NCBI GenBank assembly: GCA_016900015.1
Contig: JACJJM010000004.1
Location: 62,001-126,000 of the forward strand
Direction: 5' to 3'
DNA length: 64,000 nt
Origin: Phocaeicola coprophilus
GTDB lineage: Bacteria; Bacteroidota; Bacteroidia; Bacteroidales; Bacteroidaceae
Shown here piece after piece: positions 52,017-61,146 of this stretch (positions within the stretch are counted from its first letter, which is position 1; every line of letters begins with the position of its first letter). The notes under the pieces were generated by a model. That model was not told the origin of the DNA. It did not search any database and worked only from the letters and a program-made list of their open reading frames with translations. Made by a program: the position numbers and the translations under genes.

Positions 52017-53297
52017 ATGAAAAGAGACGATTTAATTTTCGATATTATCGAAAAAGAACATCAACGCCAATTAAAAGGAATCGAACTAATCGCTTCTGAA
52101 AACTTCGTAAGCGAAGAGGTAATGAAGGCTATGGGTTCATGCATGACCAACAAATATGCCGAGGGGTATCCCGGCAAACGTTATTACGGTGGTTGCGAAG
52201 TGGTGGACCAGAGCGAACAGCTGGCCATTGACCGTTTGAAACAAATCTTTGGTGCCGAATGGGCAAACGTACAGCCTCACTCCGGTGCACAAGCCAATGC
52301 GGCTGTATTCCTCGCAGTGTTGAATCCGGGAGACAAATTCATGGGCTTGAACCTGGCACACGGCGGTCACCTTTCTCATGGTTCTTTGGTCAACACTTCA
52401 GGCATCATCTACACTCCGTGTGAATACAATGTAAACAAGGAAACCGGACGCGTGGACTATGACGAAATGGAAGAAATCGCCCTGCGCGAACACCCGAAAA
52501 TGATTATCGGTGGTGGCTCTGCCTACTCTCGCGAATGGGACTACAAGCGTATGCGTGAAATCGCCGACAAGGTAGGCGCCATTTTCATGGTCGACATGGC
52601 ACATCCTGCAGGCCTCATTGCTGCCGGATTGCTTGACAACCCGTTGAAGTATGCCCATATCGTGACCTCAACGACCCACAAGACACTGCGTGGCCCGCGC
52701 GGAGGTATCATCATGATGGGTAAAGACTTTGAGAATCCTTGGGGCAAGAAGACTCCGAAGGGTGAAATCAAGAAGATGTCCCAACTGCTCGACTCCGCTG
52801 TCTTCCCCGGCATCCAGGGTGGTCCGCTGGAACATGTCATCGCTGCCAAAGCCGTAGCTTTCCACGAATGTCTGCAACCGGAATACAAGGAATATCAAAT
52901 CCAAGTACAGAAGAATGCAAAAGTATTGGCACAAGCTCTCATGGACAAAGGTTTCACCATCGTATCTGGTGGCACGGACAACCACTCCATGCTGGTCGAC
53001 CTGCGCACGAAATATCCGGATTTGACGGGTAAGGTGGCTGAAAAAGCATTGGTTTCTGCTGACATCACAGTCAACAAAAACATGGTGCCCTTCGACACCC
53101 GCTCTGCATTCCAGACTTCAGGTATCCGCTTGGGTACTCCGGCCATGACCACACGTGGCGCTAAAGAAGATCTGATGCTCGAAATCGCCGACATGATTGA
53201 AACCGTATTGTCAAACATTGACAATGAAAAGGTCATCGCTTCAGTCCGCGAACACGTCAACAAGACAATGGCAAACTATCCTATCTTTGCTTATTAA
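52017..53297 (+). CDS. glyA: serine hydroxymethyltransferase
   Basis: PLP enzyme converting serine and tetrahydrofolate to glycine and 5,10-methylene-THF; 426 aa. N-terminal [29 protein letters not shown], and the PLP Lys in [15 protein letters not shown] near residue 227. Next to a putative methyltransferase pair that may share the one-carbon theme, although a strong terminator at 53313-53352 separates them. Confidence 0.98.
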   Translation: MKRDDLIFDIIEKEHQRQLKGIELIASENFVSEEVMKAMGSCMTNKYAEGYPGKRYYGGCEVVDQSEQLAIDRLKQIFGAEWANVQPHSGAQANAAVFLAVLNPGDKFMGLNLAHGGHLSHGSLVNTSGIIYTPCEYNVNKETGRVDYDEMEEIALREHPKMIIGGGSAYSREWDYKRMREIADKVGAIFMVDMAHPAGLIAAGLLDNPLKYAHIVTSTTHKTLRGPRGGIIMMGKDFENPWGKKTPKGEIKKMSQLLDSAVFPGIQGGPLEHVIAAKAVAFHECLQPEYKEYQIQVQKNAKVLAQALMDKGFTIVSGGTDNHSMLVDLRTKYPDLTGKVAEKALVSADITVNKNMVPFDTRSAFQTSGIRLGTPAMTTRGAKEDLMLEIADMIETVLSNIDNEKVIASVREHVNKTMANYPIFAY

Positions 53298-53312
53298 AGC
53301 ACATTGATTGAA

Positions 53313-53360
53313 TCCTGAACGACCAAGGGAGACTGTTCCCGGTCGTTCAGGACTTTTTTC
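53313..53360 (+). terminator. glyA terminator
   Basis: A perfect 12-bp stem TCCTGAACGACC/GGTCGTTCAGGA (53313-53324 with 53341-53352), a 16-nt loop, then CTTTTTTC: a classical intrinsic terminator. Confidence 0.92.
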
Positions 53361-53392
53361 ATCATACCAAACAACCCTATTACACTACTACT

Positions 53393-54409
53393 ATGAGCAA
53401 ATTCAACATGAAACAATGGGCGAAAGACCTCATCGCCAACAACAAGGTGGCAGCGATTCCTATTATGACCCATCCCGGCATCGAGCTTATCGGAAAGACC
53501 GTGCGCGATGCCGTGACAGACGGACAAGTGCACTATGAAGCCATCAAAGCCCTTTACGAAAAATATCCTTCGGCAGCGTCATGTGTCATCATGGACCTGA
53601 CCGTGGAGGCTGAAGCTTTTGGAGCTGAAGTCGTTTTCCCCGAGAACGAAGTACCCAGTGTCACCGGACGCCTGCTCACGGATGAAGCTGCCATCGAAAC
53701 ACTGCAAGTGCCCGATGTGAACAAGGGACGCGTGCCTGAATACTTGAAAGCCAACCGACTGGCTGCCGAACATCTGACCGACCGCCCTGTCCTGGCAGGA
53801 TGCATCGGCCCTTACTCGTTGGCCGGCCGCTTGTATGACATGTCCGAAATCATGATGCTTATCTACATCAACCCGGACGCAGCCAAGATGTTACTGGCTA
53901 AATGCAGCGAATTCATCACAAACTATTGCCTTGCACTCAAGGAAGCCGGTGCCAACGGCGTCGTTATGGCCGAACCAGCTGCAGGCCTCTTGTCCAATGA
54001 AGACTGCCAGCAATTCTCTTCCGAATATGTGAAGGACATTATTGCCAAGGTACAGGACGACGATTTCGCCGTCATCCTCCACAACTGCGGAAATACGGGC
54101 AACTGCACCCAGGCTATGGTCTACACCGGAGCGATGGGCTATCACTTCGGAAACAAAATAGACATGGTCGAAGCCCTCAAGGAAGTGCCTGCTGATGCAC
54201 TCGCCATGGGCAATCTTGACCCGGTCAGCGTGTTCAAGATGGGCTCGGCTGCACTAATGAAGAAGGAAACAATGGCCCTGCTCGAAGCGACAAAGGACTA
54301 TCCGAACTTTGTGCTGTCCAGCGGATGCGACACCCCGCCCCACACTCCTTTTGAAAATATTGATGTTTTCTATTCGACGCTCGATGAATTTAATCAATCC
54401 AGAAACTAA
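53393..54409 (+). CDS. UroD-superfamily methyltransferase (MtaA/CmuA type)
   Basis: 338 aa, uroporphyrinogen decarboxylase superfamily. It is not a HemE: the HemE N-terminal substrate-binding motif is absent and the protein has the methylcobamide methyltransferase layout (PIMTHPGIELIGKTVRDAV, CIGPYSLAGRLYD, LHNCGNT with His-Cys zinc ligands, and SSGCDTPPHTPFENI near the C terminus with another Cys). Such enzymes move a methyl group between a corrinoid protein and a thiol. The next gene overlaps by 26 nt and encodes a MetH-activation-like protein, which supports a corrinoid role. Confidence 0.85.
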   Translation: MSKFNMKQWAKDLIANNKVAAIPIMTHPGIELIGKTVRDAVTDGQVHYEAIKALYEKYPSAASCVIMDLTVEAEAFGAEVVFPENEVPSVTGRLLTDEAAIETLQVPDVNKGRVPEYLKANRLAAEHLTDRPVLAGCIGPYSLAGRLYDMSEIMMLIYINPDAAKMLLAKCSEFITNYCLALKEAGANGVVMAEPAAGLLSNEDCQQFSSEYVKDIIAKVQDDDFAVILHNCGNTGNCTQAMVYTGAMGYHFGNKIDMVEALKEVPADALAMGNLDPVSVFKMGSAALMKKETMALLEATKDYPNFVLSSGCDTPPHTPFENIDVFYSTLDEFNQSRN

Positions 54410-55094
54410 ACTTCCGTTTGACGCGCTACAAATCTCCGATGCCGAACTGGGCGAAGCCATGGGATATGGCACAGCCACACCCGACGAAAGCGTGCGCACA
54501 GAAATGCATGCTCTGCTCCGGCGTGTGGCCAGCATCACAGTCCCCCGTTTTGAGTTTGTCATCGAAGAAGGGACGTTGTGTCTGGAAGACGACACACTTC
54601 ACATCGGCGGCAGAACGCTCCATGTGGGCCGTATCATCGCCCGCCAACTGCGAGGAGCGGAGCAATATGCCCTCTTCACGGCAAGCGCCGGCATGGAGTT
54701 TGAGAACTTGCAACATGCGCTGGAGGACGAAGGAGACATGGTGAAGTGCTACCTGGCAGACTGCATGGGAAGCATCATCGCTGAAAAGACGGCAGACTGC
54801 ATGGAAGTCGCCTTGCAACATGCCATCGACCCGCAAGGCTGGCGGCACACGAACCGTTTCAGTCCGGGATACTGCGGCTGGCATGTGCGCGAACAGCCGG
54901 ACCTCTTCAGCCTCTTCCCTACGCCCCATCCGTGCGGCATCCATTTGACTGATTCCTGCCTGATGGTCCCCATCAAATCGGTAAGCGGCGTGATTGGCAT
55001 CGGCCCGAATGTGAAGAAACTGGAATACTCTTGCGGACTTTGCGACTATAAGAATTGCTACAAACGCAGGAAGCCTGCGGCAAAGACTGCCTGA
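54384..55094 (+). CDS. stand-alone MetH activation-domain protein
   Basis: 236 aa from the ATG at 54384, overlapping the methyltransferase gene by 26 nt, so translation is coupled. It resembles the C-terminal B12-dependent methionine synthase activation domain, which binds SAM for reductive remethylation of cob(II)alamin: RFSPGYCGWHVREQPDLFSLF aligns with the RxSPGY-type motif. It ends with a Cys cluster CGLCDYKNC that could bind metal or Fe-S. No cobalamin-binding domain is present here; the partner corrinoid protein must be elsewhere. Confidence 0.85.
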   Translation: MNLINPETKLPFDALQISDAELGEAMGYGTATPDESVRTEMHALLRRVASITVPRFEFVIEEGTLCLEDDTLHIGGRTLHVGRIIARQLRGAEQYALFTASAGMEFENLQHALEDEGDMVKCYLADCMGSIIAEKTADCMEVALQHAIDPQGWRHTNRFSPGYCGWHVREQPDLFSLFPTPHPCGIHLTDSCLMVPIKSVSGVIGIGPNVKKLEYSCGLCDYKNCYKRRKPAAKTA

Positions 55095-55099
55095 AACAG

Positions 55100-55137
55100 C
55101 AAGGAGACTGCCACGCGACAGTCTCCTTGTTTCTTTT
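55100..55137. terminator. bidirectional terminator
   Basis: A perfect 11-bp stem CAAGGAGACTG/CAGTCTCCTTG (55100-55110 with 55119-55129), an 8-nt loop and TTTCTTTT on the plus side, between two convergent genes. Confidence 0.85.
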
Positions 55138-55139
55138 CA

Positions 55140-55892
55140 TCACCTCTGCCGACGGCGGAACTCGGCACAGACGACAGCCGTCGCCATCGCCACATTGAGC
55201 GACTCGGACGTCTCCTGCCCCGGCGGATAGCTGGGAATGTACAGCCTGCGGGACACCAGACGCTCCACTTCCGTACTGATGCCGTTGCCCTCATTTCCCA
55301 TGACAATCACTCCCGAAGCCGACAGCTCTTGTCCATAGATATTTTCCCCGCGAAGAAAAGTCCCATACACCGGCACGCTGCCATCCAGACGACGGAGCCA
55401 ATCCGCCAGCGGCACATAATGCAGCCGGACACGGGCCAACGCCCCCATCGTGGCCTGCACGGTCTTCGGGCCGAAAGCGTCAACTGTGTGGAGCGAGCAA
55501 TAGATGTGGCGGATGCCGAACCAGTCGGCCAGACGAATGATTGTCCCCAGGTTGCCGGGGTCTTGCACATCGTCAAGGGCGAGACACAATTCCTCATCCG
55601 GCGCGCCCCCGTCCTCTCCGTCAGGCAATTCAAACACGGCCATGACCTCCTGCGGCGTCTTCAGCAGGCTTGCCTTCGATAGTTCATCCGGAGTGGCCTC
55701 CACCACCTCCTGTGCCTGAAAATGAGGATGTGCGGCCAGCCACTCGGGCAAGCCGACAAGGAGCCGGCACGGGAAATGTCCTTCCAAATCGCCCACCAAC
55801 TTCGGCCCTTCGGCTACGAACGCACGTTCCTCCTTCCGGTTCTTCTTCAGTTCCAAAGACCGGATATACTTGATTTTAGCTTTGCTCAGCAT
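55140..55892 (-). CDS. TrmH/SpoU-family RNA 2'-O-methyltransferase
   Basis: 250 aa SPOUT enzyme. N-terminal substrate-binding domain (SKAKIKYIRSLELKKNRKEERAFVAEGPKLV). Catalytic knot: LCLALDDVQDPGNLGTIIRLADWFGI (motif 1), VIVMGNEGNGIS (motif 2), LYIPSYPPGQETSESLNVAMATAV (motif 3). The start at 55892 gives the family N terminus; the frame runs open further upstream through a hairpin-rich leader that does not look coding. The exact rRNA or tRNA target is unknown. Confidence 0.93.
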   Translation of the reverse strand: MLSKAKIKYIRSLELKKNRKEERAFVAEGPKLVGDLEGHFPCRLLVGLPEWLAAHPHFQAQEVVEATPDELSKASLLKTPQEVMAVFELPDGEDGGAPDEELCLALDDVQDPGNLGTIIRLADWFGIRHIYCSLHTVDAFGPKTVQATMGALARVRLHYVPLADWLRRLDGSVPVYGTFLRGENIYGQELSASGVIVMGNEGNGISTEVERLVSRRLYIPSYPPGQETSESLNVAMATAVVCAEFRRRQR

Positions 55893-56265
55893 AGTTTCTG
55901 ATGTGTTAGCATATACAACAAAACAAAGAAATCCCCGCAGTCTCACTCTCTCCCGATGTCGGCCCGGTCGACCGGCGGGACAATGCTGCATGAGATGCAG
56001 GTTGAAAGGGACACTTCCCGAAGTGCAGTCCCTTAGCCATAGGAAAGAGGGCTCCGGCTGTGGCTAGTACCGATAAAAAGCAGGATTACTTTCGATACGA
56101 GGCAGGACACTCCATGGACGTCCCTCTCCTGTTTTGGAAAGACAAAGATACGGAATGTCGGGCACATTTCTGATAAGTGTACACGTCTTTTTAGGGACGA
56201 AGGACCGTCAGGTTGCACGATTTTGCGTACTTTTGCGTATCAAAACCGTTTTTGTCCCCGAAATC
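55893..56265. other. 373-nt hairpin-rich divergent region
   Basis: Between the methyltransferase gene and tamL. A minus-strand -7 TATCTTTG at 56143-56150 would give the methyltransferase a leader of about 245 nt. That leader has many perfect small hairpins: CCGGTCGACCGG, CTGCAT-GAG-ATGCAG, AAGGGA..TCCCTT enclosing CACTT-CCCG-AAGTG, and TAGCCA..TGGCTA. I checked for TPP, cobalamin, SAM, T-box, 6S and SRP features and found none. Confidence 0.5.
56228..56235 (+). promoter_or_regulatory. tamL -7 promoter element
   Basis: TACTTTTG, 30 nt before the start at 56266, so the longer in-frame reading from 56134 is not used. Confidence 0.55.
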
Positions 56266-58563
56266 ATGCGCAAACGATGGCTTCACTACATATCCCCCCT
56301 ACTTCTGTGGATGACGGCATCCTGTTCGGTGTCGAAGTTTATCCCTGAAGGGGAATACCTGCTTGACGACGTGAAGGTCGTCTCCGACGACAAGGCTGTC
56401 AAGCCTTCCGACATCAGCGGGTATAACCGGCAGAATCCGAACAGCAGTTGGTTCAGCCTGGTGAAAGTGCCGATGCACATCTATTCGCTGTCGGGGACAG
56501 ACACGACCCGCAGGATAAACCGCTTCATCCAGAAATTGGGCGACAAGCCGGTCATCTTCGACGAAGAGGCAGCCGAGCGTTCACGCGAGGACATGCAGTC
56601 AGCCCTGCACAACATGGGCTACATGCAAGCCGACGTCCGGCTACGGAAAGAGACGCGGAAGAAGAAACTCCGCCTGAAATACCTCGTCCATCCCGGCCCG
56701 GCCTACCGCATCAGCCATTGGGATTATGACATCCAGGATGACAGTGTCCGCCGCTACATGGCCGGATATGCGTCGCAACTGATGCACGAAGGGATGCGGT
56801 TCGACGTAAACACGCTGGACCAGGAGCGCCAACAGATGACCAACCATCTCCAGGACCGGGGCTTCTACCGGTTCAACAAAGAATATGTCACCTGCACGGC
56901 CGACACCGTGCGCGGCACGCACCTGGTGGACCTGACTTTCCACATTGCCCCCTACGACGCCACGTCGCACACGACGCACGCACGCTACCGCATCGGGGAA
57001 GTGAATGTCGTGACCGATTTCGACATGACACACGCCATGCGGCAAGACTTTGCCCGCTTCGACTCCCTGCACTACAAAGGCTTGAACATCTTCTATCGCG
57101 AACGGCCATTCCTGAAACCGGAAGTGCTGTCGCAAAACATTGCCATCACCCCCGACAGTTTCTACAGCGACTCCCGCCTGCAACACACCCGCTCTTCGCT
57201 GGGACGCCTGCATGCCATCAAATACACGGACATCCGTTTCCAGGAAGACGCAGCCGACTCCACACGGCTCGACTGCCATGTGTTGCTCTCGCGCAACAAG
57301 GTCAACTCGTTCAGCGCCGAATTGGAAGGGACTAACTCAGCCGGCGACCTCGGAGCTGCCGCCTCGCTGTCCTATCAGAACCGAAACCTGTTCAACGGCT
57401 CAGAGCTTTTCACCTTCAAGGTGCGCGGCGCATACGAAGCCGTGACCGGCCTGCAAGGCTACAGCAACGAGAATTATGTGGAGTATGGTGTGGAGGCCAG
57501 CATCAACTTCCCCCGTTTCCTCTTCCCGTTCATATCTGCGGAAGTCCGCCAGCGCACACAAGCCACCTCGGAAATCGGTATCCAGTTCAACTCGCAGGAA
57601 CGTCCCGAGTTCGGACGCCGGGCCGCTTCCGTCACGTGGGGTTACCGCTGGACCTACAAACGCAAATGGCAACACCGTGTCGACGTGCTCGACTTGAACT
57701 ACGTCTATATGCCTTGGATTTCCTCCACCTTCAGGGAAGAATATCTCGACAACCCGGAAAACTCGAACTCCATCCTGCGCTACAACTATGAAAACCTGCT
57801 CATCATGAAGGCGGGCTACGGCTTCACCTATCATTCCGACGGGCGGGAATCGCGCACGGCTTCAAACAACTCTTACTCCATCCGGTTCAACATCGAATCG
57901 TCCGGCAACCTGCTTTATGCATTCTCACACATGCTGAATGCTACACGCAATGAGGACCACCAATACACCGTCGCCAACATCGCCTACGCCCAATACATCA
58001 AGACGGACATCGACTTCACCAAAAGTTTCCGGATAGACCACCGCAACTCCATCGTGTTCCACGTGGGCATGGGCGTCGCCTATCCTTACGGCAACTCACG
58101 CATCCTCCCCTTCGAGAAGCGCTATTTCTCCGGCGGGGCAAACAGCGTGCGCGGATGGTCGGTGCGACGGCTCGGACCGGGCAGCTTTGCAGGCAATGAC
58201 CGCAACATCGACTTCATCAACCAGTCGGGCGACATCAAGCTGGACTTGAACCTGGAATACCGCACCAAGCTGTTCTGGAAACTCAACGGGGCGTTCTTCG
58301 TCGACGCCGGCAACATCTGGACCATCCGCGACTACGAAGAGCAGCCGGGAGGAGCCTTCCGTTTCGACAGCTTCTACAAGCAGATTGCCGTCTCCTACGG
58401 ACTGGGCCTGCGTTTCGACTTCGACTACTTCATCCTGCGCTTCGATGCCGGCATGAAAGCCGTCAATCCGGCCTACCGGAACAGCAAGGAACACTATCCC
58501 CTCATCCACCCCGACTTCGGGCGCGACTTCGCGTTCCACTTTGCTGTGGGCTACCCATTTTAA
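56266..58563 (+). CDS. tamL: TamL: lipoprotein Omp85/TamA-family assembly factor
   Basis: Outer-membrane protein of the Omp85 superfamily, 765 aa from the ATG at 56266. The signal ends in a lipobox with Cys at residue 20 (TASC), the mark of TamL, the Bacteroidetes lipoprotein form of TamA. POTRA-like repeats cover residues 25-380 and the C-terminal half is the 16-strand barrel, with the L6 signature FSGGANSVRGWSVRRLGPG and final strand FAFHFAVGYPF. Many Bacteroidetes carry tamB next to tamL; here an MBL hydrolase follows 36 nt downstream instead. Confidence 0.92.
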   Translation: MRKRWLHYISPLLLWMTASCSVSKFIPEGEYLLDDVKVVSDDKAVKPSDISGYNRQNPNSSWFSLVKVPMHIYSLSGTDTTRRINRFIQKLGDKPVIFDEEAAERSREDMQSALHNMGYMQADVRLRKETRKKKLRLKYLVHPGPAYRISHWDYDIQDDSVRRYMAGYASQLMHEGMRFDVNTLDQERQQMTNHLQDRGFYRFNKEYVTCTADTVRGTHLVDLTFHIAPYDATSHTTHARYRIGEVNVVTDFDMTHAMRQDFARFDSLHYKGLNIFYRERPFLKPEVLSQNIAITPDSFYSDSRLQHTRSSLGRLHAIKYTDIRFQEDAADSTRLDCHVLLSRNKVNSFSAELEGTNSAGDLGAAASLSYQNRNLFNGSELFTFKVRGAYEAVTGLQGYSNENYVEYGVEASINFPRFLFPFISAEVRQRTQATSEIGIQFNSQERPEFGRRAASVTWGYRWTYKRKWQHRVDVLDLNYVYMPWISSTFREEYLDNPENSNSILRYNYENLLIMKAGYGFTYHSDGRESRTASNNSYSIRFNIESSGNLLYAFSHMLNATRNEDHQYTVANIAYAQYIKTDIDFTKSFRIDHRNSIVFHVGMGVAYPYGNSRILPFEKRYFSGGANSVRGWSVRRLGPGSFAGNDRNIDFINQSGDIKLDLNLEYRTKLFWKLNGAFFVDAGNIWTIRDYEEQPGGAFRFDSFYKQIAVSYGLGLRFDFDYFILRFDAGMKAVNPAYRNSKEHYPLIHPDFGRDFAFHFAVGYPF

Positions 58564-58599
58564 CACGACATTTACAACCTAAACATACATATATAATAA

Positions 58600-59424
58600 A
58601 TGATACAATTCTTAAGCCTGGCCAGCGGCAGCAGCGGCAACTGTTATTATCTGTCAAACACAAAAACATCCATCCTCATCGATGCCGGCATTGGTGCACG
58701 CACCATCAAGAAGCAACTGAAAGAGTTCGGGCTAAGCCTCGAATCCATCAGTGCCGTACTCGTCACGCATGACCATGTCGACCATGTAAAAGCCGTGGGA
58801 CACCTGGGGGAGAAGGCTCGAATCCCCATCTATGCCACGCAACAGGTGCACCGCGGCATCGAGCAAAACTACTGCATTTCCAAGAAGCTGGAGACCAGTG
58901 CACGCTACATCCGCCCGGAAGAGACATTCACCATCGGCGACTTCTGCATCACGGCGTTCGATGTGCCCCACGATTCGCACGGCAACACAGGCTACTTCAT
59001 CGAATGCGACGGACAGAAATTCTGCCTGGCGACCGACATCGGGCACCTCACGGAGACCATCAGAACCTACCTGGGCCAGGCTGACTACATCGTCCTCGAA
59101 GCCAACTTCGACGAGACCATGCTCCAGATGGGGCCCTATCCGGCCCATCTGAAGGAACGCATCCTGAGCCCGGACGGCCACCTGAGCAACCGCGAAGCCG
59201 CCGAGTTCCTGACGGACCATTATTCACCCCGGTGGAAATACGTGTGGCTGTGCCACTTGAGCAAGGACAACAACCATCCGGACTTGGCATACAAGACGGT
59301 CGAAATCGCCCTTGCCAAAATCGGTATCAAGGCAGGAGAAGACCTCCAGGTCATCCCGCTCAGACGCACCACGCCGACCGGCATTTTCCATCTAAACGAA
59401 ACACAACCCGAACATAAAGACTGA
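58600..59424 (+). CDS. MBL-fold hydrolase, WalJ/YycJ type
   Basis: 274 aa metallo-beta-lactamase-fold enzyme. Metal ligands: HDHVDH in LVTHDHVDHVKAV near residues 54-59, His in DVPHDSHGN, Asp in LATDIGHL, and His in WLCHLSKDN. It begins MIQFLSLASGSSGNCYYL, typical of YycJ/WalJ and related 5'-3' exonucleases. It lies 6 nt before the next gene and 36 nt after tamL, so probably one operon. Confidence 0.93.
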   Translation: MIQFLSLASGSSGNCYYLSNTKTSILIDAGIGARTIKKQLKEFGLSLESISAVLVTHDHVDHVKAVGHLGEKARIPIYATQQVHRGIEQNYCISKKLETSARYIRPEETFTIGDFCITAFDVPHDSHGNTGYFIECDGQKFCLATDIGHLTETIRTYLGQADYIVLEANFDETMLQMGPYPAHLKERILSPDGHLSNREAAEFLTDHYSPRWKYVWLCHLSKDNNHPDLAYKTVEIALAKIGIKAGEDLQVIPLRRTTPTGIFHLNETQPEHKD

Positions 59425-59430
59425 CACGCC

Positions 59431-61146
59431 ATGCGCTTTTCATCCATCAACCTATTTTTCGCCCTGCTGTCATGCGGCCTTCTCCCTGTCCAGCACAGCC
59501 GGGCACAGTGTGACACATACTCCCTGTCGGCGGCCTCCTGTTCGCCGAAGTATGAGACCCGGGCCGTGTGGCTCACCACCCTGAGCGGGCTGGACTGGCC
59601 ACGCACGAAAGCTGTCTCGGCTACAAGCCGGCAAATGCAGCAAGCGGAGTTATGCCGCCAGCTCGACTCCCTGAAAGCGGCCAACTTCAACACCATCCTC
59701 CTCCAGGTGCGTTCACGCGACAATGCACTCTATCCGTCCGGGCAGGAAGTATTTACCGACGTACTGACCGGCACGCCCGGCAAGTCGCCCGGCTACGACC
59801 CGCTGGCGTTTGCCATCCGCGAATGCCATAAGCGGGGCATGGAACTGCATGCCTGGGTCGTGGCCATCCCGCTGGGCAGCGACAAGCAGTCCAAGGAACT
59901 GGGCGCCCGTTCGTTTGTGAGAAAGCATCCGGAGATGTGCATCCGGTTTCGTCGCAACTGGTATCTGGACCCGGGACATCCGCAGACCAAGACACACCTG
60001 GCAGGCATAGTCAAAGAGATTGTGGAACGCTATGACGTCGACGGCATCAACTTGGACTACATCCGCTATCCTGACCACCCGAAACGCTTCCCCGACCAAC
60101 GTTCCTACCGCAAATATGGACAAGGAAAAGACCTGGCACAATGGCGACGCGACAACATCACGGCCATCGTGCGGGAAATCTACCAGACCGTCAAAGCCGT
60201 CAAACCATGGGTGAAAGTAGGAAGTTCGCCCGTGGGCAAATACCGCGACGTCGCACGTTACTCCTCACGGGGATGGAACGCCTACAATGTGGTCTATCAA
60301 GACGCGCAGCAGTGGCTGAAGGAAGGCATCCAGGACCTGGTGCTCCCGATGGCCTATTTCCGGGAAAACAGTTTCTACCCGTTTGTGCTCGACTGGCAAG
60401 AAAACGCCTGCGGGCGGACCGTCGTGCCGGGATTAGGAGTCTACTTCCTCGACCCGAACGAAGGCGACTGGACGCTGCAAGACGTCTTGCAGCAAATCTA
60501 TTTCACACGCAGCGCAGGCATCCCCGGACAAGCCTATTTCCGGACCCGCTTCGTGCTTGACAACACACAGGGGCTGTATGACCGGCTCAAGCAGGAAGTC
60601 TATGCCTGTCCGGCCCTGGTCCCGCCCATGACCTGGCAGGACAGCATCGCGCCGGCATCCCCGGACGGGCTTCATACGGAAATCAAAGCCGACAGCCTGG
60701 TGCTCACATGGCATCCGGCAACAGACGACAGCGGACAACCCGTCCGGTACAATCTCTACGCCTCCAGGCAACGCACGATTGACACCAATGACCCGCACAA
60801 CCTGAAATGCACCTATCTGTACGGGACACGCCTTGCCTTGCCGCTCGACGAAGTGCAAGGACTGCATTTCACCGTCACTGCCGTAGACGTCTATGGCAAT
60901 GAAAGCCCCACGGCACAGTCCCCACGGCCGTCGCATCATCGCCATGCAAGCCCCGTCGCGCCGCTCAAGCTGCCCGAATGTCCATCAGCCACGCAGATGA
61001 CCGTGAAAGACCTCTACGGGCGGGAAGTGTGGCACGGGGATTACGACCGCCGGCTTCCCATCACGGACCTCGCACCGGGCGTCTACGATGTCATCCTGCA
61101 GGACAAAGACCGCCACACCCTCCGGCGCATCCGGTTCACCCGCTGA
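59431..61146 (+). CDS. secreted GH10-like (YngK/DUF187) glycoside hydrolase family protein
   Basis: 571 aa with signal peptide (FFALLSCGLLPVQHSRA). Residues 35-400 form a DUF187/GHL10 TIM barrel: RAVWLTTLSGLDWP, NFNTILLQVRSRDNALYPS, WVVAIPLG, VDGINLDYIRYPD, PWVKVGSSPVGKY, and DLVLPMAYF. Residues 415-510 look like a fibronectin-type III domain (SDSGQPVRYNLYASRQR region), and the rest is a C-terminal beta module ending LRRIRFTR. Probably acts on cell-wall glycan or another polysaccharide; substrate unknown. Its end overlaps the convergent next gene by 11 nt. Confidence 0.9.
   Translation: MRFSSINLFFALLSCGLLPVQHSRAQCDTYSLSAASCSPKYETRAVWLTTLSGLDWPRTKAVSATSRQMQQAELCRQLDSLKAANFNTILLQVRSRDNALYPSGQEVFTDVLTGTPGKSPGYDPLAFAIRECHKRGMELHAWVVAIPLGSDKQSKELGARSFVRKHPEMCIRFRRNWYLDPGHPQTKTHLAGIVKEIVERYDVDGINLDYIRYPDHPKRFPDQRSYRKYGQGKDLAQWRRDNITAIVREIYQTVKAVKPWVKVGSSPVGKYRDVARYSSRGWNAYNVVYQDAQQWLKEGIQDLVLPMAYFRENSFYPFVLDWQENACGRTVVPGLGVYFLDPNEGDWTLQDVLQQIYFTRSAGIPGQAYFRTRFVLDNTQGLYDRLKQEVYACPALVPPMTWQDSIAPASPDGLHTEIKADSLVLTWHPATDDSGQPVRYNLYASRQRTIDTNDPHNLKCTYLYGTRLALPLDEVQGLHFTVTAVDVYGNESPTAQSPRPSHHRHASPVAPLKLPECPSATQMTVKDLYGREVWHGDYDRRLPITDLAPGVYDVILQDKDRHTLRRIRFTR

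Noticed and set aside
53393-54409. HemE uroporphyrinogen decarboxylase
   Set aside because: The N-terminal HemE substrate motif is missing; His/Cys metal ligands and the coupled activation-domain gene fit a methyltransferase.
55893-56150. Known riboswitch, 6S RNA or SRP RNA in the methyltransferase leader
   Set aside because: None of the conserved sequence boxes of TPP, cobalamin, SAM, T-box or SRP RNAs is present, and the two ends do not pair as a 6S RNA would.
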